64,000 nt of DNA from NCBI GenBank assembly GCA_017654935.2, contig CM065703.1, forward strand, positions 42,850,802-42,914,801, written 5' to 3'. A program made the translations under genes and the position numbers. Under the pieces are notes generated by a model that worked only from the letters and a program-made list of their open reading frames with translations, was not told where the DNA came from and did no database searches. The DNA comes from Phymorhynchus buccinoides (Eukaryota; Mollusca; Gastropoda; Neogastropoda; Raphitomidae). Position 1 is the stretch's first letter. Every line of letters begins with the position of its first letter. Positions 22,244 to 35,339 of the stretch are shown here, piece by piece.

Positions 22244-23250
22244 GTGAAGACTTTCAGAAACAGTGGGTCGGTTTTCCGTAGCTCTTCTATCTTCAAACTG
22301 TCCACATTTTTGGGACAGGATGGTCTGCTTCGTGTTCAGGGAAGGCTTCAGTTTGCAGGATTGCTGACTGAAGCTCAGCATCCGATCATAGTGCCTAAAG
22401 GTCATCTGGGCTTGCTGTTAGCCCGTCATGTGCATTCGACCATGAAGCATGCTGGTGTGAATAGCATGTTAGTGCAGCTGAGAGACCAGTATTGGATTGT
22501 GGGTGCGCGGCGCATCTGCAAAAGAGTGAAGAAGGATTGCATGTCTTGTCAGCGTTTAGACGCTCCCCCTGGTGCTCAAACCATGGCACCCTTGCCTGAT
22601 CTGAGAGTTCAACAGGCGACCCCCTTTTCTGTGACAGGGTTGGATCATGCAGGACCGTTGTACTATTCTGATTTTCCAGGAAGGAAATTCTATGTTCTCC
22701 TGTTCACTTGTGCAGTGACCAGAGCGGTACATTTGGAATTGGTGGATTCCATGTCTTGTGAAATGAATGTCATGGCGTTGCGTCGCATCTTCGCACGTAG
22801 AGGTATGCCTTCGGTGTTGATGTCAGACAATGCAAAAGGGTTTCAAGCAGCAAGAGCTCAGCTGATGGCTAGACTGGGTTCTGACGCTCCTGAGTGGAAG
22901 TTCATAGCCCCCCACGCTCCATGGTGGGGAGGCTGGTGGGAGAGACTGGTCGCTCCAGTGAAACCTGCTCTGAAAAGGTCACTGGGTAGGAGGTCTCTAT
23001 CTAAGCTGGAGTTGCAAACCGTTTTGCATGAGGTTGAGGCTTGTATCAATGCAAGGCCCCTCACTTTCGTGGGAGATGAACTGGATTCAGGGGCCCCCTT
23101 GACCCCTTCTCATTTCCTGTCCGGCTGGTCTCCTTACTCCAAACTGACAGTCGACAAGGAGGATGGGTCTGTCAGTTCACAGGATCTCGTGGAAAGACAA
23201 GAGTTGGGGCGTCAGTTGCTTGATCAGTTTTGGTTCTGTTGGGTGAATGA
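22244..23250 (+). pseudogene. BEL integrase, N-terminal and catalytic parts
   Basis: The open frame has the HHCC zinc-binding N-terminus (HVHSTMKHAGVNSM...CMSCQR, about 22429-22555). The DDE core follows: Asp in LDHAGPLYY (about 22641), Asp in MSDNAKGF (about 22818) and Glu in WWGGWWERLV (about 22930). It also has SGAPLTPSHFL. The true frame is cut at 23250, where the foldback-like element enters; residues after the WVND word up to 23332 belong to that element. The same 1.09 kb encodes an identical 362-residue translation in contig 3. Confidence 0.9.
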
Positions 23251-24706
<1,456 letters not shown>

Positions 24707-24712
24707 GAATGA

Positions 24713-25127
24713 GTACATTCACAATCTCCCCCCTTGCAAGGGAGGACCAGTCAAAAGCAGTGTCATGGTGGGATCTGTGGTTCTGGTTCGGGGTGAAGAA
24801 AGAAATAGACTGAGTTGGCCTCTGGGGATCGTGAAAGCGGTGCATCCCGGAAAGGATGGTTTGGTTCGGGCAGTGGACCTGAAAACTGCAAAGGGTGTTC
24901 TTACTAGACCAGAGCAGAAAATTCATGATCTTGAGTTAACTGAGCCCATGATCCCTCTACCCCCACTATCCCCTTCTCAGATCACAGAAAAACAAAGTTC
25001 AAAGAACATCTCTGAGGACACTGAGTTTGGCACAGCTGAGTCTGATTCATTCACACACTGCATGGACACTGACACAAACACACCTGTTAGTGATGCTAGT
25101 GAAAGCAGTGTGTTAATTATAATTTAG
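24713..25127 (+). pseudogene. BEL integrase C-terminal DUF5641 domain
   Basis: The frame begins right after the target duplication with EYIHNLPP and continues to MVGSVVLVRGEERNRLSWPL, then GIVKAVHPGKDGLVRAVDLK. These are hallmarks of DUF5641, the SH3-like tail of BEL/Pao integrases. It ends in an acidic Ser/Thr-rich tail at a TAA/TAG cluster near 25125. It is detached from the catalytic core by the 1456-bp insert. Confidence 0.85.
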
Positions 25128-25489
25128 AGTTTAGGGACTGTACTAAGTGTGTTTACTTACACAACGACAGGTGTTGTTTTAGGTTTCAGAGACTGAAATC
25201 AAGGTATAAGCCAAAGAAAGACATTTGCAAGAAACAAAGAAACAAAATGTGAACAATGTGGACAATGTGGAATGTTTAGTTCATAATTCAAAGTCAGTGT
25301 TGGAGACTTTAATTGAAATTCAGCCTAAATATTTTCAGTCTAATGTCATTTCAATTATTCTAAAATAATTTTAATTATCCTGATATCGTTTCGATTTAGC
25401 TAAAACATTTCTTGGGATAACTTAGAAGGCAAATTATTTGTATTCTAAGAATAATTATGGGTGAGTTTATGTTGGAGTTAGGGTGACTC

Positions 25490-25503
25490 CAAGGTGGGGA
25501 CTG
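25490..25503 (+). promoter_or_regulatory. polypurine tract next to the 3' LTR
   Basis: AAGGTGGGGACTG abuts the 3' LTR start at 25504, the expected position for plus-strand priming. It contains one internal pyrimidine and a CTG end, so the exact limits are uncertain. Confidence 0.5.
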
Positions 25504-25702
25504 TGTTGTGAATTTGTGGTCTATGGCCATCATTAATTTGTTTATGTTTAAAGATGTTTGTAGCTGGGTTCCCAGCATGCATTGTAATGAAGCTCACACA
25601 CTCTTCGGTGCAGCCACCCACAAACCAGGACCCAAGTAAAATGTCTGGAAACTTCCATCGTCTTGTGTGTGAAAGTCTTGCTGAAAGAAAGAATATCTCA
25701 CA
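25504..25702 (+). repeat. 3' LTR of BEL/Pao element, contig 2
   Basis: 199 bp, about 96-97% identical to 16854-17052 by eye. It is followed by the target duplication CACGT at 25703-25707. Confidence 0.95.
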
Positions 25703-25707
25703 CACGT

Positions 25708-26563
25708 GAATCATGACTCGCAGACATCGTCACAATCGGATCACATTTGAGTTCGGCCCCTTATGACAGGCCTTTGTGTAAGTGTGCCAACAAGTCCAAA
25801 ACTGAAAGTGCATCATTCAACGCACAAAACAACGATCATCTTAGAGTTTGACACAAGAAATGAATTGCAATCCAAACGTTTATGCGTTACAAATAATTGA
25901 GTGAATTAAACATTGCTTAGCTCTGTATAAGTCTTTTGTGAAACCACGTGTGAGTTCTTCTCTAAAGGAAATACATGTAGACAACAACTGGGATAACGTA
26001 AACCATCTAAAACAACGCATGAAGGCAGGAGCCAATGTGTATTTCTGTAGGGGATGTAGGCCTTGGTGGCAGTGTCTATTTCTCCGTTAGTGTAATTTTA
26101 CTAATGATTTATTTGTCTGTTCACCAAACGTTGTAACGAGCCTTTGTCCTTCTTACACTAGTAGGCTTTTCTTACCCTGCATTCCACTATACTGATTATT
26201 AACATCGAACCATTTATGTTATATGGATCTTTTTACCCGTTGTGCATCATTTTCAGCCACTGGTTTTATGGCTGACTATCACATTTTAAATACTTTGAAC
26301 CAAATTGTCCCCGTTTAAAGAAGGCATGAGAAAGCTGATTAAATCCCTCAGTTTTGGCCTGAGAACGGTTCGTTTTTACCGAGATTGGCGATGTTGAAAC
26401 GCACATGGCTGGAGTTGATGACCAGCCTAAAATACAGAAGGGGGAATATTCACAAATTAGCCGCAATCGTTGTTTTAGCCACAAGGGTCAAAGTTGAAGG
26501 AAAAAAGGAGAGGCTTTTAGCCCGGAGAATACGGAATAAAAATTATTTGAAATGTTACTATGA
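25708..26563. other. spacer between BEL element and receptor gene
   Basis: No confident gene. Its first about 330 bp match the end of contig 1 (9003-9314). From 26391 an ATG opens a basic 61-residue frame (MLKRTWLELMTSLKYRRGN) conserved in contig 3 (40811 downward). It contains a short hydrophobic run (LAAIVVLA) and could be an upstream exon, but I see no decisive splice sites. A signal peptide for the receptor would be expected in this area or further upstream. Confidence 0.5.
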
Positions 26564-28119
26564 CGTCCTTTGCTGAAAACAAATTGGCATCTCTTTTGTC
26601 ATCATGGTCTAGATCCAGTGGAAAGGAACACAACACAGCTCAGCTCTTCTCTGGACCTGGACACTCTCAGCACAATCTGCCCGGGACTGGACTTCTTCCT
26701 CAATCAGAGCAGTATGCACAGTGTGTTCTTCCAGTTTAATGGCTCAGACTGTGAACACAATCTACCTCGTTTTCCGGCACAGCTTGGGGCAGTGTATGGC
26801 GTGTGTCAGGACTCTACTTCTTTCTGCAAAATGTCTGTGAAGGGAAGCTATGTGGGTCTCAGGATAAACGCTAAGCGGTTACAATACGAGTGTGATTTGA
26901 GTCAGTGGAGAACCTGTATAGACTGTAGCTCACTGAAATGTATGGATTGTGCAACTTGTGGGCATCATCATTTTCCTGGAGACATGGTCTTCGATTTTAA
27001 ACAAAAGGAGTTGTATTTGTTTCACACGAACAGACCCATGATCAACCTGACTATCCAGGCCATTGATGCGTTTAATATAATTGTGAAGTACATCACACAT
27101 AATGCTGGATATATCGCAGTTCCCAAATTCTCACCTCACGCAAAGCTGAAAGATCGACATCAGAATGTAGAAGTAACGTGCGGATCAAATTCCTCGATTG
27201 GAGTCAGTTTTGAACAATCCTTGTACATGCACACTGGTTACTGTACACAGTTGTTAATCAAACGCACCAGAGGGTCATTTCATTATTGTGCGTTGATCAC
27301 CCCTACAATGACTATAACCATTCTACCTAAATTGTTACAACACAGTTGCACACACTGGGCAAATCCGTTGCATGACAGCTGCGAGCCTGACTTTATGATG
27401 GCCAATTTTTACATCGTCCCTGCCTCAACCAAACAGCTGCGCAGTGGCTTGTTCAACTGTTCTGGAGGCCACTATTCCAAGCTCCGAGCTGCCATACACT
27501 GCAATCTGAGGACACAGTGTGAAGACGGTCAGGACGAGACGGAACACTGTCCTTTCAGCAGTCCTAGCTGTAAGGGTTTGGTGGCATCACGTGACAAATG
27601 TTACCAGCTGTTCGAAAGTCTGCACTATGTCTCTGTAGGGTATTCACAGCTCTTTTGCCAGGCACGAAACAAGAAGCTGGCCGCTGTGAAATCACCAAGC
27701 GAAAAGACAGCCATTCTTCATATATTTCAACGTTATCAACAATTTCGTGTTGCCATCGGTTTGATGGCGGGCTGGCATGCCCAATCTTTTGCATACAGTA
27801 AATTCAAAGTTTGGTCGGACAACACCGCGGCTTACAATGTGGATCATTTTCCGTTGGGAAAGTGTAAAGAAGTGCACGAACCTACGAGAGAAACGAGATA
27901 CCTTACACTGTCTTCTATGGCTCTAGGCTGTGAAAGAAAAATTAGAGGTAATTTGTGTGAATTTCAATCAAGACAGACAGAGGCATGGTTTGCTCCTGTT
28001 GTGCTGGCTGGGTTACCGTACGGATTCTCCATGGTGCACAACACTCGGCAGGTGTTGCCAGTTGGTGCGGAGAAGCACTCCCAGCACCTGTTCATTTGGC
28101 TTGGTGGCAGTATTGACAG
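26564..28119 (+). CDS. multidomain GRL101-like receptor, exon encoding Cys-rich ectodomain, LDLa and C-type lectin domain
   Basis: Open from 26564 to a splice donor CAG|GTATGTG at 28119/28120. No ATG with a signal peptide is visible, so the 5' exon(s) are missing or unrecognised. Numbering from 26570, residues 30-295 form a Cys-rich extracellular region I do not recognise (CxxC pairs around 116-130). Residues 297-327 are an LDLa module ending QCEDGQDETEHC. Residues 334-463 are a C-type lectin-like domain with Cys 334, 344, 363, 432, 454 and 463; WSDNTAAYN occupies the position of the WND-type loop, and no canonical EPN or QPD sugar-binding triplet is seen. The phase joins this exon in frame to 29563. 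The homologous contig 3 exon is also intact. Confidence 0.8.
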
Positions 28120-28149
28120 GTATGTGAATGGGTTCTAGGCGTGTGTGTG

Positions 28150-28210
<61 letters not shown>

Positions 28211-28690
28211 CTTCTTCTTCTTCTTCTTCTTCTTCTTCTTCTTCTTCTTCTTCTTCTTCTTCTTCTTCTTCTTCTTCCGTTTAACGTTCTTCCACTATAA
28301 AGTGATTCCAACAGTATTATATTGAGGTGTACTTTTGATGTAGGTAAGTGAGTGTGGGTGTGTCTGTGGTGATAGTGTGTAAGTAATAGAGTAAGCCTTA
28401 AATTAGTGATACAAATCATGACCCTGCACCTCCCAGCAGCCCTTCAAATTATTTTAAACTTACAATAAAGAAACTATAACTGAACAATGAACAGTGTTAA
28501 AAAGATAAATACTAATTGAACTACTTAATAAACATTTACCAACTGAATCAAGAACAGAATAGCTATTCAGAATGTAGGATAGAGGCAATGGAGTCGATCC
28601 ATCAGCAAAACAGTCAATCCCGAATTCTTAAAAAGCTCTCTTGCTCTTGGACAGTGAATCAGTAAATAAACTGACACTTATGCCACACAT

Positions 28691-28783
<93 letters not shown>

Positions 28784-29562
28784 GCGTGCATGTGTGTGTG
28801 TGTGTGTGTATGGAACTTGTATACTAAAATTCTTTTCTTTAGAGTGAACAGTTGTCCAGAACATGCGACGTAAAGACAGGATGATGCGCGGCCACATACA
28901 TGCACGCACGCTTGCACGGGTATACCCAGACAAAAACAATACTTCCCAAAGCTTCGCTCAGGGAGTAAACAGGATGGCGTAGCACTAACGGCAGCACACC
29001 CCAGGAGAGAGCCCGAGTTTCACAGAAACGAGTCTCCATTAAAATACAACGATTATGCAAGAGTGTTTGTCAATGTACTGTGCAGACTATGTGCTTTGCA
29101 AGTATGTGTTCACGTAGATGTTTGAATCTTGTACTCATTCATGGTTTTGTGTGTCTTCACAATTCTACACAATTTGTGTGTCTTCACAATTCTACACAAT
29201 AATTGTGTGTCTACACAATTCAAATGCATATCATGAGAATAATGTATCTACTTCCGAAAGCGCACATTTGTTACTTGGAATAAAATATGCAATACGTCAT
29301 ATCTTTTAGCAAAATTTGTTTTGTTTCTTTTTATTTTTGGCTTATGTGACCCAAAGTATCCTTTTGTGTGTGTTGTATCCTCTATACCCCAATAGGGGTG
29401 AAATTATTAAACTAATCTTGAATCTTGTATCTTGAATCTACATGTATTTTGAAATGTCAGAATCTCTGTGTTTGTGTGTACTTTAGACGTGTTTTTTTCA
29501 TGCTTATGTGTGTAAACGCTATGCGGGTATGTGTGTGTTGTTTATTTTTTTGTTTATTTTAG
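28120..29562 (+). other. receptor intron, 1443 bp, with microsatellites and a LINE 3' tail
   Basis: GT at 28120 and AG at 29561-29562 bound it, the latter after a TTTATTTTTTTGTTTATTTT tract. It holds (GTT)n(CTT)n at 28147-28277, a GT run at 28691-28780, and near 29340-29440 a LINE-type 3' end (GGGGTGAAATTATTAAAC followed by CTTGAATCTTG repeats). The mirrored intron is 37660-39082. Confidence 0.75.
28147..28277. repeat. (GTT)n-(CTT)n compound microsatellite
   Basis: About 63 bp of GTT followed by about 68 bp of CTT inside the receptor intron. The contig 3 counterpart (38922-39050) has a shorter, interrupted version. Confidence 0.9.
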
Positions 29563-31789
29563 AACAGGCGCTGGCCACTTCATAGATATTCATAATGAAC
29601 GCAACAGCACTGTGCTGACTGTCGGGAGTCTGGCTAGTGTGATGTTTACTTGTGATGATGGTTTCACCAAAGTTCACCACACTGTGCTGTGTGACTTCAA
29701 GGAAGACTGCCCAAACTTCAGTGATGAGTCATTATGTGAGCATCCCCTGTGTCCTGAATTCCAATGTTTCAGCGGTCAGTGTGTATCAAACAGTCAACGA
29801 TGTAACGAACACTCCGACTGCTTGGACGACTCAGACGAGCTGCGGTGTTCCAAAAGCGAACAATTTCCCTTCTACTCAAACGCACGAGGCTTGTACATTG
29901 ATTTAGATGGCACTGGCTATTTCAGCCAGCGGTACATAGCAGATGACGAGCCGTGTCCAGAAAGCCACTATCGCTGTAACGCAGAGTGGCTGTACTGTCT
30001 GCCTGTCTACACAAGGTGTAACGGAATGTCTGACTGTGTTCACGGAGAAGACGAACTGGACTGTGAGCGAGTAACCTGTCCCGGGTTCTACCAGTGCCAT
30101 GGTTCCAGGGTGTGTGTGCATGGTGTCCATCTGTGTGATGGCTGGGGTCAATGTCCACAACGAGACGATGAGCTGATGTGTAACATGGCCTGTCCCCAAG
30201 GCTGTCTCTGTGTAGGCTATTCCTTTGTGTGCAGCCACAAATTTAGTCCTCTGCTGTTTCCTGATTTGCGATATCTGGATGCCACAGGGACGGGAATGTC
30301 GCTAACCGATTTCCAGGTCAATGCTTACTTGGTGGTTTTAATTCTTTCTAGCTGCTCGCTGGTTAATGCATCCAGAACAAATCTCACAAACTTGAAACAT
30401 CTTGACCTTTCTGACAACTCCTTGAAGACTTTCCATGTTGCCCATGTTCTTCAACTACCTCATCTAAGCACATTGTGTTTAACCAATAACCCCATAGGCC
30501 ACACGACCAACACACTGGGTAGGTACGTCCACTATGGTTTAAGGCGAGTTAGCCTATCCCAGACACACTCAAGCATTGTCAACACATTACTGGCCGTATA
30601 CTTATATCAGATAGAGCAGTGCAATGTATCGCTTTCGGATATACAAACTTTTAGCTTCCATGGTTTTAGAAATGCTCCTTTACTAACTGAAGTTGATGTG
30701 CGATGGAACCCAGTGGCCAGTTTTCCGTGGGAGTCGTTGTCTTCTTCAGTGCATTTAAGAACAATCTTTTCATCCGACTACAGGTTTTGCTGTCAGAGTT
30801 TGTTCCCTCGACATTTGGTCAAGCTGAAATGTCTTTCACCAGCTACCATGTTACCGGCTTGTGAAACTCTTCTGCCATCAGAATTCTACAAAATGCTCTT
30901 CTGGCTAACTGGTATATCTTCCATATTTGGAAACGCAGCCATTTTTGTAGCTTCATTCGCGATCCCTAAATTGTTTGAAAACAACTTCCTAAAAGCGTTT
31001 GGACATTTGCTGTGTGTGAATATAGGCATGGGAAGCCATGTTGGAATTAACCTTATAACAGATGGTATGTTGCATGGAACGTACATGCGAATGGAAAGAG
31101 AATGGGTGAATAGTGTAGTTTGCCAACTGACCAGTTTCGTGTGTTATTTGTGTAGCGAAGTGTCTGTCCTGGTCACCATGTTTATCAGTTTAAATCATGT
31201 TGTGATCCTTCATCTCTCTCGAGAATCCAGTCAAACACGTTCAAGGATAGCATTGTTTGTGGCATGGTTTGTGGGTGTCGTATTATCAGTAATACCGTTT
31301 CTTCCTGGTCTGACACACTGGGGTGTAAAAGACCAGTCCGGTCTGTGTCGTCTGGCCATCTTTAACCGCTACCACGATCGCCAGTCCTTCAAATGGACTT
31401 CCGTTCTCTTCACCACGAACTTCATTTTAAGCTCAATCATTTTCGTTTCTACTGTTCTAGTCAAAAAGCAAACCCCAGCTTATCGAATTCAACTTGATCC
31501 CAGCAAGAGGTGTCTGTATTTCTCAGCCCACCTGACAGCCAAGATGGCTGTAACCCTCGCTGCTTGTTGGTTGGTGTTGGGTTTAGCTGTGATGATGACC
31601 ACAGCTGGAGTCAATGCTTTGGCCACTGTCCAGCAGGCCACGGTGGTGTTTGTCTTACCACTCCACTCTGCTCTCTGTCCCTTCCTCTATGTGTGGGCTG
31701 TGCTCACAGAGCAACAGGGACGAGCTCGAGAGGAGAAAATGTTGAAAGTTCTTTCGAAATCGCAGGTTACCTCGCAATTGAAAAGTTGA
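29563..31789 (+). CDS. multidomain GRL101-like receptor, last exon: four LDLa, LRRs, seven-helix GPCR
   Basis: Exon begins at 29563 after the AG acceptor; phase matches the donor at 28119. Numbering from 29531: LDLa modules at about 41-69, 74-106, 142-178 and 183-217, each with the C-terminal acidic Asp/Glu pattern (CNEHSDCLDDSDELRC; CNGMSDCVHGEDELDC). A Cys-rich LRR cap lies at 221-234, LRRs at about 240-400 (LKHLDLSDNSLKTF), and a C-terminal cap at 420-443. Seven helices follow: about 454-478, 487-510, 530-553, 571-593, 622-645, 668-691 and 697-722. Cys 531 and 606 can form the usual extracellular disulfide. The DRY position reads LNHV and the NPxxY position reads CPFLY. Architecture matches type C LGRs such as Lymnaea GRL101; the ligand is unknown. 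With the previous exon the product exceeds 1250 residues. Confidence 0.88.
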
Positions 31790-31802
31790 ACAAATCAACA
31801 CC

Positions 31803-31808
31803 AATAAA
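31803..31808 (+). terminator. polyadenylation signal AATAAA after the receptor stop
   Basis: AATAAA begins 14 bp after the stop codon ending at 31789. A 3' UTR this short is possible but unusual; a later signal may be used. Confidence 0.45.
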
Positions 31809-31859
31809 GAAACCTTGCGCTTATAATTATGCAGACAGATTGTTCTTCTGTGCACGATA

Positions 31860-32663
31860 GCAATACTTTCTGGCCTATGTTAACAAAAATACCTAAGTTT
31901 GCCAGGAACCATTAATACCAAGTTTCCAGGTAACTGAATGATGACGAAAAACGAAGACGTCTTTACAGATTGTTTATCTTTCCAAACACATGCTAACTTT
32001 AAATTCTTCTTTTTTTTCTAGCTTTGCCACTAAGGGATTGCCAAACTTGCAATATTAAAATTTTGCCGATTTTTCGCCGCAATACGGCCCCAAAAAACGT
32101 GAAATCGGAGAAATTTGAATCCTGAATAACTCGAAAACACCTTGACAGAATGCCTTCATATTTTTCAGTATAATACTAAAAATAATTTAAAAAATTATAA
32201 CACTTTCAGTATAATTCCAAACCGGAAGTACAAACCGGAAATGTCCCAGGTAGGATCAGGCAGCTTTCATTTGGTTCACAGAATAGCCAAAACAGGAAGT
32301 GACGTCACATAACTAACTACTGGATTTTGTTGCTCTTACTTTGGCCCATGTTTGAAAGGAGTCTGTTGATGATTATATTCAAGAGTTTAAGTCCCTTGGT
32401 TTTTTTCTGGGTAGCTGTTACATACAGATACCCCAACTACAAATTGACTACTACTAATAATGTTACTACTACTAATTTGGGGGCATTTATATGGGAGTCA
32501 CACTTGGTCAAAACTAGCAAAAACACTGAAACCCTGATTTTGACACGTGATCTGCTCCTCTTTAAACTACTAAACTACTTGCTTCATTTGCTTCTACCAT
32601 ATTGGGATACTACTACTACTACTACTGATACTACTACTACTATTGACTACTGCTGATGCTGAT

Positions 32664-32725
<62 letters not shown>

Positions 32726-32735
32726 GCTACTACTG

Positions 32736-32808
<73 letters not shown>

Positions 32809-33654
32809 GTCATGCTGATAGAGTAGCTGCCTAATTCAGACTGAGCCAGGTTTTTGATACCAGGTGTAAAACATCCCCAGATAAGAAGGAAGGGTCTTCG
32901 CCTGCTGTCACAAGCTTGGACAAAACTCTCGATCCAAAATCATTGCTCAATATAGGTGGTTTGTAACATGTCTGAAATCTTCATGTCTTGATCCACAGGT
33001 CCAACCTCAGTCGTACTGCTACCCAACTGTGACGAGATCTGTGAGGCATGACTCTGATTAAATGCCAATGTCTAATTGAAACTGAGGAAATTCGAATTGT
33101 TGTACTTGTGTTCAATATATTCATATATAATGAAAATGAATATATGTATTTTACATTAACTGTATTTTTACATGAATCTGACCATATTCTACTAGAAATT
33201 AGAGAACAAAACTAGGATGTTTCATCAGATTAATGTAGACAGTAGTACTTAATAAGATTCTTGTCGTACAGCCATCATAGTTATATAGCCGTACGACTGC
33301 ATTCGGGCGTGTAGAGCACGGTCTTTAGGGGGCAGGTATAGTTAAAACCAGTACATGTTTTCTTATTTTTATATCTCATGTAATTATTCAGTCACAGACT
33401 TCACATTTCGCAGGAATGTGTTAAAAGCATGCAGCATTCTAGAAACAATACTGATTTGTATCAGTGGAACATATTATGTTCGATATAATTTTAATATCTT
33501 TAAAATTGCAGATAAAAAAAGTACTTTAAAATCATTCTTGGTTTTTGAAATGTTTCAACCAATCTTCTTTACTAATGTTATTTTAAGCTTTTTCTTTTTT
33601 TCAGTAACCCATATTTTTAAGTTGTTTCCAGAAATCTATTTATTTATTTAGGAA
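31860..33654. other. noncoding sequence downstream of the receptor, with TAC/CTA repeats
   Basis: I see no gene. TAC/CTA trinucleotides occur at 32448-32482 and 32611-32643, then a long run at 32664-32808. The 98-codon frame at 33355-33651 is AT-rich and unsupported. Confidence 0.6.
32664..32808. repeat. (CTA)n microsatellite, about 48 repeats
   Basis: Nearly pure CTA repeat with two GCT interruptions. The poly-Leu frame across it is an artefact. Confidence 0.95.
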
Positions 33655-33715
33655 ACTTATATAGCACGTTACCTTAAAGCTCAATGCGCTTTACAAAAAC
33701 AATAGAAAGTTAAAA
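33636..33715 (-). mobile_element. 3' tail of an L2-like LINE or SINE, minus orientation
   Basis: On the minus strand this reads TTGTAAAGCGCATTGAGC, then a GTGCTATATAAG word and a short (AAATA)n tail. It is the same kind of 3' end as the LINE tail at 7490-7587. Only the tail is recognisable. Confidence 0.5.
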
Positions 33716-33733
33716 ACAAGCAAATAAATGTTC

Positions 33734-33737
<4 letters not shown>

Positions 33738-33782
<45 letters not shown>
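33738..33782. repeat. (CA)n(TA)n microsatellite at the left junction of the ribozyme array
   Basis: About 30 bp of CA then about 14 bp of TA, running directly into the truncated first unit at 33783. Confidence 0.9.
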
Positions 33783-33783
<1 letters not shown>

Positions 33784-33807
33784 AGACGAAACAGCTGTCT
33801 TTGCATA
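33783..33807 (+). ncRNA. truncated hammerhead remnant
   Basis: Only the 3' side of the ribozyme is present: AGAC of stem II, GAAA, the AGCT loop, GTC cleavage triplet and TTTGCATA. The CUGANGA half is replaced by TA microsatellite, so this copy cannot fold into the active core. Confidence 0.7.
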
Positions 33808-34407
33808 GGCATTGTCTATCTCCCCCATTGGGAGAAAAAGTAAATCAGCACATTATTTTCTTTTATTCTTTTCAGAACACAGAATAAATTGTAAAGTTAA
33901 AATTAAAGTTATTCAGTTTCTTTCTTAGGTTCACAAACTTAAATATTGGACACAAAAAAAGGTTTTTTTAAAAAGCAAACTATATATATATAAGAGGAAA
34001 GTTTAATGGTGTGGTTGTTTTTTCTTCTTCAATTCTTGTACGTTTATATTATACTTGGAAGAAGGAAAGCGCATCAGTCTACCTGATCCAGGCACACCTC
34101 TCTACATTCCTCCTCACCGGGAGTATGTTGCTGTTTACTACGATTTCTATGACCTCCCTTATTGAATCCTTCACTGGATCCACCAACATGGCATCCCATC
34201 TCTTCTACTCTCTTCGAGGGATTGTAACTTTAGAACATTATTATTTTTTTGTTATTTTACACAAGATTGTTACCATTTCTTTTTAATTAAGTGCTGGTTT
34301 GCTTTTATTGTGGACTTTCAATCTGGTGCAAAGAGGACAACCTTTCTCTTGTAGAAAGTCTTCTAGCTCAGTTTGAATGTTCACTGGGGACATACTTTGC
34401 AGGCCGA

Positions 34408-34457
34408 TATGCAGACTGAAGAGTCTTTCTCAAAGACGAAACAGCTGTCTTTGCATA
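34408..34457 (+). ncRNA. type I hammerhead ribozyme with minimal stem III, copy 1
   Basis: All invariant core positions can be assigned. Stem I pairs TATGCAGA (34408-34415) with TTTGCATA (34450-34457), 8 bp including one G-U. CTGAAGA (34416-34422) fits CUGANGA. Stem II is GTCTTT/AAAGAC with loop CTC (34423-34437). GAAA is 34438-34441. Stem III is only A-U and C-G closing an AGCT loop (34441-34448). The cleavage site is after GTC at 34449. The short stem III is typical of hammerheads in Penelope-like elements. Self-cleavage is inferred, not shown. Confidence 0.88.
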
Positions 34458-35054
34458 GGCATTGTCTATCTCCCCCATTGGGAGAAAAAGTAAATCAGCA
34501 CATTATTTTTCTTTTATTCTTTTCAGAACACAGAATAAATTGTAAAGTTAAAATTAAAGTTATTCAGTTTCTTTCTTAGGTTCACAAACTTAAATATTGG
34601 ACACAAAAAAAGTTTTTTTTAAAAAGCAAACTATATATATAAGAGGAAAGTTTAATGGTGTGGTTGTTTTTTCTTCTTCAATTCTTGTACGTTTATATTA
34701 TACTTGGAAGAAGGAAAGCGCATCAGTCTACCTGATCCAGGCACACCTCTCTACATTCCTCCTCACCGGGAGTATGTTGGTGTTTACTACGATTTCTATG
34801 ACCTCCCTTATTGAATCCTTCACTGGATCCACCAACATGGCATCCCATCTCTTCTACTCTCTTCGAGGGATTGTAACTTTAGAACATTATTATTTTTGTT
34901 ATTTTACACAAGATTGTTACCATTTCTTTTTAATTAAGTGCTGGTTTGCTTTTATTGTGGACTTTCAATCTGGTGCAAAGAGGACAACCTTTCTCTTGTA
35001 GAAAGTCTTCTAGCTCAGTTTGAATGTTCACTGGGGACATACTTTGCAGGCCGA

Positions 35055-35104
35055 TATGCAGACTGAAGAGTCTTTCTCAAAGACGAAACAGCTGTCTTTG
35101 CATA
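35055..35104 (+). ncRNA. type I hammerhead ribozyme with minimal stem III, copy 2
   Basis: Identical in every core and stem position to the copy at 34408-34457. CTGAAGA is at 35063-35069, stem II at 35070-35084, GAAA at 35085-35088, and cleavage is predicted after 35096. With copy 1 it defines a 647-nt unit from cut to cut. Confidence 0.88.
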
Positions 35105-35335
35105 GGCATTGTCTATCTCCCCCATTGGGAGAAAAAGTAAATCAGCACATTATTTTCTTTTATTCTTTTCAGAACACAGAATAAATTGTAAAGTTAAAAT
35201 TAAAGTTATTCAGTTTCTTTCTTAGGTTCACAAACTTAAATATTGGACACAAAAAAAGTTTTTTTAAAGCAAACTATATATATATAAGAGGAAAGTTTAA
35301 TGGTGTGGTTGTTTTTTCTTCTTCAATTCTTGTAC

Positions 35336-35339
<4 letters not shown>

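Noticed and set aside
22395..23064. Minus-strand frames antisense to integrase
   Set aside because: Shadow frames of the real integrase coding strand.
32643..32834. 63-residue poly-Leu frame
   Set aside because: Translation of the CTA microsatellite.
33355..33651. 98-codon hydrophobic frame downstream of the receptor
   Set aside because: AT-rich, no homolog recognised, no splice or start context, no second copy to compare.
34011..34286. 91-codon frame inside the ribozyme unit
   Set aside because: The frame changes between units (134 codons in the next one, with a different end) and resembles no Penelope RT or GIY-YIG sequence.
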